Assembly: GCA_023461075.1 (NCBI GenBank)
Contig: JAEWNY010000024.1
Coordinates: 1 to 20,230 of the forward strand
DNA length: 20,230 nucleotides
From: Pseudomonadota bacterium
GTDB taxonomy: Bacteria > Pseudomonadota > Gammaproteobacteria > Xanthomonadales > Xanthomonadaceae
Reading direction: 5' to 3'
Under the pieces are notes generated by a model. It ran no database searches. It saw only the letters and a list, made by a program, of their open reading frames with translations, and was not told where the DNA came from. Of this stretch, positions 14,766 through 20,230 are shown piece by piece; the stretch's first letter is position 1; every line of letters starts with the position of its first letter. The position numbers and the translations under genes are program-made.

Positions 14766-15272
14766 CTAGCCGGCGCTTTCGACATCCACGACATCGGCGG
14801 GCGATCCGAATTCCGCATGCGCGCGCCAGGCTTCGCCGACGGTCCGCTGCTCTCCGGGAATCAACGCGTCCGGCGCGACATCGGCCAATGGCCGCAGCAC
14901 GAACGCATGCTGCAGTTCCGGGCGCGGCAGTTGCAGGTGGCCGGCACCGGTGAGTTGCAACGCGTCATACAGCACCAGGTCGATGTCGATATTGCGGTCG
15001 GCATGGCGCGGCCCGTCGCGCTCGCGCCCTTGCGCATCCTCGTAGGCATGCAGCCAGGCATCGAGTTCATGCGGGTCGAGGCGGGTTTCGATCACGGCTG
15101 CGGCATTGAGGAAATCCGCGCCGTCAAAGCCGACTGCCCGGGTGCGATAGACCGGCGAAAAACGCACCTCGCCGAATCTCCCGCGCAACGCCGAGAACGC
15201 CAGCGCCATCTGCATCTCGGCATCGACATTGCTGCCGAGGCTGAGATACGCGCGATGCCAGCCGGGTTCCAT
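14766..15272 (-). CDS. folK: 2-amino-4-hydroxy-6-hydroxymethyldihydropteridine pyrophosphokinase (HPPK)
   Basis: Transfers pyrophosphate from ATP to 6-hydroxymethyl-7,8-dihydropterin, the step before dihydropteroate synthase in folate synthesis. 168 residues from ATG at 15272 (E. coli FolK is 159). Seen: AYLSLGSNVDAE near the N-terminus, the pterin-site region VYRTRAVGFDGADFLNAA, GPRHADRNIDIDLVLYD with the paired catalytic aspartates binding magnesium, and LPRPELQHAFVLRPLADVAPD. The start at 15272 is preferred because it leaves folB intact with 4 bases between; the frame extends to 15320 inside folB. It is the last gene of a folB-folK pair. Confidence 0.94.
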   Translation of the reverse strand: MEPGWHRAYLSLGSNVDAEMQMALAFSALRGRFGEVRFSPVYRTRAVGFDGADFLNAAAVIETRLDPHELDAWLHAYEDAQGRERDGPRHADRNIDIDLVLYDALQLTGAGHLQLPRPELQHAFVLRPLADVAPDALIPGEQRTVGEAWRAHAEFGSPADVVDVESAG

Positions 15273-15276
15273 CGCC

Positions 15277-15636
15277 TCAGGCCGGCCGGATGCCACGTTC
15301 GATGACGACGCCGACCGCACGCGAGCCGGTCACCGCACCCGGCTTCGACAGTTTCAGGCGCAACCACGGCACGGCGAATTCCTCGCGGATGATCGCCGCG
15401 CAATTCTCCGCCAGCGTTTCCACCAGCCCGAAACTCGATGCGCCCACATAGCCGATCAGCCGCTTCGACACCGCCTTGTAATCGAGCGTGGCGGCGATGT
15501 CGTCGCTGGCCGCAGGCGGGCGATTGTCGAAGGCCATTTCGATGTCGAGCACGACCTTCTGGGTGATCTCGCGCTCCCAGTCGTAGATGCCGATCACGCA
15601 TTCGATCTCGAGCGCTTCGATGAAAACGATGTCCAT
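15277..15636 (-). CDS. folB: Dihydroneopterin aldolase
   Basis: Converts 7,8-dihydroneopterin to 6-hydroxymethyl-7,8-dihydropterin and glycolaldehyde, the reaction directly before FolK. 119 residues, normal length. Seen: VIGIYDWEREITQ near residues 14-25, with the substrate-contacting Glu in the family position, TLDYKAVSKRL, the SSFGLVETLAENCA helix, and the catalytic lysine region LKLSKPGAV. The ATG at 15636 has no Shine-Dalgarno and begins 9 bases after the stop of the YbdG-like gene, so it is probably translated by reinitiation, or from a short transcript using TAGCCT (15648-15643), which contains that stop codon. Confidence 0.94.
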   Translation of the reverse strand: MDIVFIEALEIECVIGIYDWEREITQKVVLDIEMAFDNRPPAASDDIAATLDYKAVSKRLIGYVGASSFGLVETLAENCAAIIREEFAVPWLRLKLSKPGAVTGSRAVGVVIERGIRPA

Positions 15637-15645
15637 GCGCGAAGG

Positions 15646-16965
15646 CTAGGCGCGCCGCGCTTTGCTGGCAAGCGCGTCGTCGCCACGCGCAGCGACATTT
15701 CCCTCCTCCTGGGCGATGCCACCGCGCAGCGACATCGCATCGGCGATCTCCGCGCCGGTCGGCGACTGGAACACGCGCAGGCCGAACTCCGGCAGGATCG
15801 CCAGCAGGTGGTCGAAGATGTCCGACTGCAACTGCTCGTAGACCGCCCAGCGGGTATCCGCGCTGAAGCAATAGATTTCCAGCGGCAGGCCTTCGGCGCC
15901 GGGATCAAGCTGGCGCACCAGCAGGGTCAGGTCCTGGCGCAGGTCGGGGTTGGCGCGCAGGTAGCCCTCGACATAGGCACGGAAGGTGCCGATGTTGGTG
16001 AAGCGACGCCTGTTGGCCGGCTCGCTGGCGTCATCGGCCAGGCGCGCGTTCCAGGCACTCACTTCTTCGCCCTTGTTGGCCAAGTAGTCGCGCAGCAGGC
16101 GGATGCGGCGCAGCCGGTCGATATCGTCCTCGCTCAGGAAGCGCACGCTGGACTGGTCCAGCAGCAGCGCGCGCTTGATCCGGCGCGCACCCTTGTCGCT
16201 CATGTTGCGCCAGTTCTTGAACGAATCGCTGATCAGCTTCTTGGTCGGCAGCGTAGTGACGGTCATGTCCCAGTTCTGCACGGTGATGGTGTGCAGGGCG
16301 ATGTCGGTGACTTCGCCATCGGCGTTCTGCGCCGGCATCTCGATCCAGTCGCCCACGCGCACTCGACCGTCGTTGCTGATCTGCACGCTGGCCACCAGCG
16401 AGAGAATGGTGTCCTGGAAGATCAGCATCATCACCGCGGTCATTGCGCCAAGACCGGTGATGACGTGGAGGAACCTGGCACCGATGAGGGTCGCGATGAT
16501 CGAGATGCCGACCAGCACGAACATCACGATCTTGGCGACCTGGATATAGCCCTTGATCGGCTTGTCGCGCGCCTGCGGGCGGCGCTCGTAGGCCTCGTTG
16601 GCCAAGTTGAGCGCGCGCGAGATCGCCAAGGCCACCGTCAGCACGATGAACGCCTGGCACAGCGCACGCACCACGCTCACCACGGTCTCGGGCAGGTCGG
16701 GTAGCTGGGCCACGCCGATGTAGAGCACCAGTGCCGGCACCACGTTGGCCAGGCGCGGGATCACCGACAGCCGCACTTGGCCATCGGGCATCTCGCGCGC
16801 CAGCGGCGTGCTGGACAACACCCGCTTCAGGCCTTCGAGCAGGACATGCCGGGTGATGTAATTGGCGATCCACGCCAGCAGCAGCAGGCCGCACAGGGCA
16901 ATGGCGGTCCACGCCCACGGATATGGTTCCAGCGCGCGATGCATGCGCGCGATCATCTCGTCCAT
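15646..16965 (-). CDS. ybdG: YbdG-type MscS-family mechanosensitive channel
   Basis: 439-residue inner-membrane protein (E. coli YbdG 415). Four to five hydrophobic segments in the first 200 residues end in the pore-lining MscS helix (FLHVITGLGAMTAVMMLIFQ) and beta domain (SNDGRVRVGDWIEMP). The feature distinguishing YbdG from MscS follows: the TTLPTKKLISDSFKNW segment and a long cytoplasmic region with RRIKRALLLD. YbdG contributes a small-conductance activity (MscM) in osmotic downshock in E. coli. The C-terminal about 25 residues are Ala/Arg-rich and not conserved. The ATG at 16965 is preceded by AAGGTG at 16976-16971, a fair Shine-Dalgarno. It lies 43 bases downstream of tsaD. Confidence 0.92.
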   Translation of the reverse strand: MDEMIARMHRALEPYPWAWTAIALCGLLLLAWIANYITRHVLLEGLKRVLSSTPLAREMPDGQVRLSVIPRLANVVPALVLYIGVAQLPDLPETVVSVVRALCQAFIVLTVALAISRALNLANEAYERRPQARDKPIKGYIQVAKIVMFVLVGISIIATLIGARFLHVITGLGAMTAVMMLIFQDTILSLVASVQISNDGRVRVGDWIEMPAQNADGEVTDIALHTITVQNWDMTVTTLPTKKLISDSFKNWRNMSDKGARRIKRALLLDQSSVRFLSEDDIDRLRRIRLLRDYLANKGEEVSAWNARLADDASEPANRRRFTNIGTFRAYVEGYLRANPDLRQDLTLLVRQLDPGAEGLPLEIYCFSADTRWAVYEQLQSDIFDHLLAILPEFGLRVFQSPTGAEIADAMSLRGGIAQEEGNVAARGDDALASKARRA

Positions 16966-17008
16966 CCGGACACCTTAACCACCGCGACGTGACGGCCGGA
17001 TGTCCGAG

Positions 17009-18052
17009 TCAGGCCGGCAAAGCCGGCCGCACCGGATCAAGCGTCGCCATGTCCCAACGCGGGCGCACCTGCACGCCGAGGGCCTCGCGCTCGCCGGCCG
17101 CCAGGCGCAACGCGCCGGCAAAGGCGATCATCGCGCCATTGTCGGTGCACAACGCAGGACGCGGGAAGCACACCCGGCCACCGCGCCTGGCCGCCATCGC
17201 CTGCAATTTTTCGCGCAGGCGATGGTTGGCGCCGACGCCGCCGGCCACCACCAAGGTATCAGAGCCGGTCGCATCCAGCGCGCGTTCGCACTTGATCGCC
17301 AGCGTGTCGACCACCGCATCCTCGAACCCGCGGGCGATATCGGCGCGGGTCGCCTCGCTCTGGTCGCTGTCCTTCCACGCCATCAACACCTGGGTCTTGA
17401 GCCCGCTGAAGCTGAAGTCCAGGCCCGGGCGGTCGGTCATCGGCCGGGCGAACCTGTACTTCCCGGGCGTGCCGACCTCGGCCAACGCAGCCAGCTGCGG
17501 TCCCCCCGGATACGGCAGGCCCATGAGCTTGGCAGTCTTGTCGAAGGCCTCGCCGGCGGCATCGTCCAAGGTTTCGCCGAGCAGGCGGTAGTCGCCGATC
17601 GCCGCGACCTCGACCAGTTGGGTATGCCCGCCTGAAACCAACAGGGCGACGAATGGCGGCTCGGGCCGGCCGTGGACCGGATCGTCCTCCATCAGCGGCG
17701 CCAGCAAATGGCCTTCCATGTGGTGGATGGCGACCGCCGGCACGCCCAGGCCCCAGGCCAGCGATCGCGCCGCCGCCGCGCCCACCAGCAGGGCGCCGAC
17801 CAGCCCCGGCCCGGCGGTGTAGGCCACGCCATCGATATCGGCCAAGGCGATGCCGGCCTCGTCCAGGGTCTGCCGGATGAGCGGCAGCAGCTTGCGGACG
17901 TGGTCGCGGCTGGCCAGCTCCGGCACCACCCCGCCGTACTGGGCGTGCAGGGCGATCTGGCTGTAGACCGCGTGCGCGCGCAGCCCGGTGGCGGTGTCGT
18001 AGACCGCCACGCCCGTCTCGTCGCAGGAGGTTTCGATGCCCAGGACTCTCAT
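17009..18052 (-). CDS. tsaD: tRNA N6-adenosine threonylcarbamoyltransferase, catalytic subunit
   Basis: Transfers the threonylcarbamoyl group to A37 of ANN-decoding tRNAs (t6A), with TsaB and TsaE; essential in most bacteria. 347 residues. Seen: N-terminal GIETSCDET (5-13), PELASRDH (44-51), the metal-binding His111 and His115 in HHMEGHLLAP, LLVSGGHTQL, FSFSGLKT and GGVGANHRLREKL with the later TDNGAMIA segment. The metal histidines fall at the same numbers as in E. coli. The ATG at 18052 lacks a Shine-Dalgarno, and TAAGCT lies exactly 6 bases upstream. It is divergent from rpsU, the classical arrangement around the macromolecular-synthesis operon. Confidence 0.97.
   Translation of the reverse strand: MRVLGIETSCDETGVAVYDTATGLRAHAVYSQIALHAQYGGVVPELASRDHVRKLLPLIRQTLDEAGIALADIDGVAYTAGPGLVGALLVGAAAARSLAWGLGVPAVAIHHMEGHLLAPLMEDDPVHGRPEPPFVALLVSGGHTQLVEVAAIGDYRLLGETLDDAAGEAFDKTAKLMGLPYPGGPQLAALAEVGTPGKYRFARPMTDRPGLDFSFSGLKTQVLMAWKDSDQSEATRADIARGFEDAVVDTLAIKCERALDATGSDTLVVAGGVGANHRLREKLQAMAARRGGRVCFPRPALCTDNGAMIAFAGALRLAAGEREALGVQVRPRWDMATLDPVRPALPA
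17012..17028. repeat. Perfect inverted repeat at the 3' end of tsaD
   Basis: GGCCGGC (17012-17018) and GCCGGCC (17022-17028) pair around a 3-base loop and encode the last residues of TsaD. There is no T-tract after it on the minus strand, so it is not a standard terminator; it could pause RNA polymerase or protect the tsaD 3' end before the ybdG message. It shares the GCCGGC arms with the hairpin after rpsU. Confidence 0.4.
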
Positions 18053-18058
18053 CCGCCA

Positions 18059-18064
18059 AGCTTA
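18059..18064 (-). promoter_or_regulatory. Candidate tsaD -10 element, leaderless arrangement
   Basis: On the minus strand TAAGCT is followed by six bases (TGGCGG) and then the tsaD ATG. No purine-rich ribosome site exists in between, and no clear -35 is seen. If it is used, transcription begins at the start codon. A weak match alone; it gains weight from the same spacing at other starts in the window. Confidence 0.4.
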
Positions 18065-18083
18065 GCGCCTTGGGCGCAGGCGG

Positions 18084-18113
18084 TTGCATCGGACCCCTGA
18101 ATGCCTTTACCAT
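18084..18113 (+). promoter_or_regulatory. Candidate rpsU promoter
   Basis: TTGCAT (18084-18089) and TACCAT (18108-18113) are separated by 18 bases. The first matches the -35 only in its TTG, the second matches the -10 in 4 of 6. Transcription would start near 18120, leaving a leader of about 43 bases before rpsU. A weak call, supported mainly by the position in the 110-base divergent region between tsaD and rpsU. Confidence 0.35.
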
Positions 18114-18162
18114 ACGCGGCTCACCCGGTCCTGCGGCCGGTTTGTCACCTCAGAGATTTCCC

Positions 18163-18378
18163 ATGCCCAGCGTCAAAGTCCGCGAAAACGAGCCTTTCGA
18201 ATTTGCCCTGCGCCGTTTCAAGCGCACCTGCGAGAAGGCCGGCGTGATCGCCGAAACCCGCAAGCGCGAGTTCTACGAGAAGCCGACCCAGGAGCGCAAG
18301 CGCAAGGCCGCCGCCGCCGTGAAGCGCCAGGCCCGTCGCTCCTCGCGCGACGTCACCAAGCGCCAGCGCCTGTACTGA
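18163..18378 (+). CDS. rpsU: 30S ribosomal protein bS21
   Basis: 71 residues, the same length as E. coli bS21. The protein is almost entirely basic helix: MPSVKVRENEPFEFALRRFK at the start, then KRTCEKAGV, REFYEKPTQERKRKAAA and a C-terminal Arg-rich tail ending KRQRLY. It sits on the small subunit platform near the anti-Shine-Dalgarno region of 16S rRNA and aids initiation. It is the first gene of the macromolecular-synthesis cluster (rpsU ... dnaG). A strong hairpin with T-tract follows 50 bases after the stop. Confidence 0.98.
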   Translation: MPSVKVRENEPFEFALRRFKRTCEKAGVIAETRKREFYEKPTQERKRKAAAAVKRQARRSSRDVTKRQRLY

Positions 18379-18428
18379 GTTCCCCGCCGCGCGTTCGTCG
18401 CGCGCGAGCTGCATTGATGCGCTCCACG

Positions 18429-18453
18429 AAGCCGGCCGAAAGCCGGCTTTTCG
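18429..18453 (+). terminator. Intrinsic terminator or attenuator between rpsU and yqeY
   Basis: AAGCCGGC (18429-18436) and GCCGGCTT (18442-18449) form a perfect 8-bp stem with loop CGAAA and run into a TTTT tract. It lies between rpsU and the downstream genes leading to dnaG. In E. coli a terminator at the equivalent place (between rpsU and dnaG) keeps primase far less abundant than S21, so partial read-through is a plausible role. A second stem without T-tract (CGCGCG at 18388-18393 and 18399-18404) lies just upstream. Confidence 0.75.
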
Positions 18454-18498
18454 TGTTGTTGTCCCGACCCAAACCACGCCCTGCCGATGGAGTCCCCG

Positions 18499-18945
18499 AT
18501 GTCCCTCAAGAGCCAGCTGACCGATGACATGAAGGCCGCGATGAAGGGCGGCGACAAGCCGCGCCTGGCCGTCATCCGCCTGATCAACGCCGCGATCAAG
18601 CAGCGCGAGGTCGATGAACGCATCGAGCTGGACGATGCGGCCGTGCTCGCCGTGCTGGAGAAGATGGTCAAGCAGCGCAAGGACTCGATCAGTCAGTACG
18701 AGGCTGCCGCGCGCGAGGACCTGGCGCAGATCGAGCGCGACGAGATGGCGATCATCGACACCTACCTGCCGGAGAAGCTGGGCGAGGCCGAGATCCTGAC
18801 CGCGATCGACGCCGCCATCGCCCAGACCGGCGCCAGCAGCGCCGCCGACATCGGCAAGCTGATGGGCGTGCTCAAGCCGCAGTTGGCCGGAAAGGCCGAC
18901 ATGGGCCAGGTCTCGAAGTTGATCAAGCAGAAGCTGGCGGGCTGA
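18499..18945 (+). CDS. yqeY: GatB/YqeY domain protein
   Basis: 148 residues, soluble. It matches the stand-alone YqeY family, related to the tRNA-binding tail domain of the GatB amidotransferase subunit: SLKSQLTDDMKAAMKGGDKP at the start, RLINAAIKQREVDER, VKQRKDSISQYEAA, DTYLPEKLGEAEI, and the C-terminal GKLMGVLKPQLAGKADMGQVSKLIK. An accessory role at tRNA or in amidotransferase-like chemistry is assumed but not proven. ATG at 18499 chosen because GGAG at 18489-18492 is correctly placed; the ATG at 18487 is rejected. Presence between rpsU and dnaG is common in proteobacteria and Firmicutes. Confidence 0.94.
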   Translation: MSLKSQLTDDMKAAMKGGDKPRLAVIRLINAAIKQREVDERIELDDAAVLAVLEKMVKQRKDSISQYEAAAREDLAQIERDEMAIIDTYLPEKLGEAEILTAIDAAIAQTGASSAADIGKLMGVLKPQLAGKADMGQVSKLIKQKLAG

Positions 18946-18993
18946 ACGCGGCGGCGATCAGGGCCTCATCCTGCAGCGGTCATACTTGCGACG

Positions 18994-19956
18994 ATGAGCA
19001 CCCCGCCCCGCCACGACGCCCCTGCCACCGAAACCGCCAGGAAGGTCATGCAGCAACTGGATCCGACCGAAAAAGCCTCGATCACCGAAGCCGACGGCGC
19101 GCCCGCGCCGCCGCCGGTGCAGGCCGAGGTCCGGCGCGCAACGGTCGGCGGCCTGCCGATGGCCCTGCTGCGGCGCCTGCTGGATGCCGATGTCATCACC
19201 CAGGCCGCCGCGCTGGCGTTCTATGCCGCACTGTCGATCGCCCCGCTGATCCTGTTGCTGCTGTGGCTGACCGCTTCCAGCGAGACGGTGCAGGCGGCGG
19301 TCATCGAACAGGTCGGCCTGCTGGCCGGGCCCGAGACCGCAGGCGTGGCACGCGCCGTGGTGGACAACGCACGGGCCGCGCCGGACACCCGTTCGGTCGC
19401 GGGCTGGTGGAGCATCGGCCTGTTGCTGGTGGGTGCGACCGCGGTATTCGCGCAACTGCAGGAGGCGCTGAACCGCATCTTCCGCACCGATGCCACCGCT
19501 CTCGCCGGCATCGGCAACTGGCTGAAGAAGCGGCTGTTCTCGTTCGGCGTGCTGCTGGCGCTGGCGTTCCTGCTGCTGATCTCGATGACCGTCACCACCG
19601 TGCTCGACCTGCTGCTGCGCGGTTTCGACTCGGCGCAGCCGGCGCTTGCGACGATCGCCTCGCTCATCGTCTACACCATCGCCTTCGCCTTCATGTACCA
19701 CTTCCTCCCCGATCGGCGCGTGCACTGGCGCATCGCGCTGTCCGGCGCAGCATTCACCTCGGTGTTGTTCGTGCTGGGGCGCTACGGCATCGGCTGGTAC
19801 CTCGCCAATGCCTCCACCGCCACCGCCTATGGCGCGATGGGTGCGCTGATGCTGGCGATGCTGTGGGTGTATTACGCATCGATCATCCTGTTCATCGGCG
19901 CCGCGATCACCGCGACCATCGACGAACGCAGCGGCAAGCGCATCGACCGGGCCTGA
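18994..19956 (+). CDS. YihY/BrkB-family inner-membrane protein
   Basis: 320 residues with six to seven membrane segments from about residue 65 onward. Seen: the family N-terminal pattern ITQAAALAFYAALSIAPLILLLL, the cytoplasmic LQEALNRIF segment, the central RFxx-type helices, and the C-terminal AYGAMGALMLAMLWVYYASIILFIGAAI. The first about 50 residues are a hydrophilic, Ala/Pro-rich extension. Members were once annotated as ribonuclease BN and as serum-resistance proteins; neither function applies generally, so the role is unknown. CATACT lies 7 bases before the ATG and there is no Shine-Dalgarno, so it may have its own leaderless start. It ends one base before dnaG. Confidence 0.9.
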   Translation: MSTPPRHDAPATETARKVMQQLDPTEKASITEADGAPAPPPVQAEVRRATVGGLPMALLRRLLDADVITQAAALAFYAALSIAPLILLLLWLTASSETVQAAVIEQVGLLAGPETAGVARAVVDNARAAPDTRSVAGWWSIGLLLVGATAVFAQLQEALNRIFRTDATALAGIGNWLKKRLFSFGVLLALAFLLLISMTVTTVLDLLLRGFDSAQPALATIASLIVYTIAFAFMYHFLPDRRVHWRIALSGAAFTSVLFVLGRYGIGWYLANASTATAYGAMGALMLAMLWVYYASIILFIGAAITATIDERSGKRIDRA

Positions 19957-19957
19957 C

Positions 19958-20230
19958 ATGGCACGGATCCCGGACGCCTTCATCGACGATCTGCTGGCAC
20001 GGTCCGACATCGTCGAAGTCGTCGGCGCACGGGTGCTGCTGAAGAAACAGGGCCGCGAATACTCGGCGCGCTGCCCGTTCCACGACGAGCGCTCGCCCTC
20101 GTTCACCGTCTCGCCGACCAAGCAGTTCTACCACTGCTTCGGCTGCGGCGCGCACGGCACCGCGATCAGCTTCCTGATGAACTACGACCGGCTGGAATTC
20201 CTCGATGCGGTCGAGGAACTGGCCAAGCGC
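19958..20230 (+). CDS. dnaG: DNA primase, N-terminal part (continues beyond window)
   Basis: Synthesises RNA primers at the replication fork. The first 91 codons are visible, covering the zinc-binding domain: Cys39, His42, Cys60 and Cys63 (CPFH ... CFGC) are the four zinc ligands at the same numbers as other CHC2 primases, inside the conserved RCPFHDERSPSFTVSP and QFYHCFGCGAHGTA segments. The ATG at 19958 follows the stop of the YihY-like gene after one base (TGACATG), so translation is probably coupled. rpoD would be expected further downstream by analogy with the usual order; not visible here. Confidence 0.98.
   Translation, partial: MARIPDAFIDDLLARSDIVEVVGARVLLKKQGREYSARCPFHDERSPSFTVSPTKQFYHCFGCGAHGTAISFLMNYDRLEFLDAVEELAKR

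Noticed and set aside
15229..16704. 491-codon plus-strand frame
   Set aside because: Antisense to folB and the YbdG-type channel, both well supported.
18994..19956. Ribonuclease BN annotation for the YihY/BrkB protein
   Set aside because: The name was assigned historically to this family in error; the protein is an integral membrane protein with no nuclease motif.

Overview
The window is about 20.2 kb of gene-dense, GC-rich chromosomal DNA with 23 protein genes and no intergenic gap above about 140 bases. Gene content and order (engB / cytochrome c4 / dsbA; tsaD / rpsU / yqeY / dnaG; a lipid-anchored Slt-type transglycosylase; tandem DsbA-like genes; a FolM-type pteridine reductase beside folK and folB) point to a gammaproteobacterium of the Xanthomonadales (Lysobacteraceae, Lysobacter/Luteimonas/Xanthomonas-like). 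The genus is an inference. No tRNA, rRNA, IS element, prophage, CRISPR array or sign of recent transfer was found; this is core-type chromosome.

Layout. Positions 1-1185 (minus): frmR-frmA, a formaldehyde-sensing repressor and glutathione-dependent formaldehyde dehydrogenase (frmA runs off the left edge), with a probable FrmR operator at 1206-1230. 1326-2057 (plus): lipoprotein of unknown function. 2127-4154 (minus): gshA (glutathione synthesis) and engB (ribosome-assembly GTPase). 4190-7577 (plus): a promoter and leader hairpin, a diheme cytochrome c4, a terminator, two successive DsbA-like thiol oxidoreductases (one soluble periplasmic, one lipoprotein) and an EEP-fold phosphohydrolase. 7581-8384 (minus): TauE/SafE permease. 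8429-12089 (plus): Slt-type lytic transglycosylase, a small PH-domain protein and cca (tRNA nucleotidyltransferase). 12086-13901 (minus): VanZ-like protein, MidA-type methyltransferase, and a 46-residue membrane protein. 14011-14760 (plus): FolM-like reductase, convergent with 14766-18052 (minus): folK, folB, a YbdG-type MscS channel and tsaD. 18163-20230 (plus): the macromolecular-synthesis cluster rpsU, yqeY, a YihY/BrkB membrane protein and the start of dnaG.

How the genes work together. The left third has a thiol-redox flavour: glutathione synthesis (gshA), its use in formaldehyde detoxification (frmA under FrmR), and periplasmic electron transfer and disulfide formation (cytochrome c4, two Dsb proteins). 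The right third combines pteridine/folate enzymes (folB, folK, FolM-like) with translation and replication genes (tsaD, rpsU, dnaG).

I see no convincing new multi-gene system. The observations most worth a second look are: a recurring TANNNT-N6-ATG arrangement at five starts, suggesting leaderless transcription for some; a near-perfect palindrome overlapping the slt promoter and start; loss of the catalytic Tyr (His158) in the FolM-like reductase; a strong promoter followed by a 9-bp GC hairpin ahead of cytochrome c4; and the FrmR-type operator.
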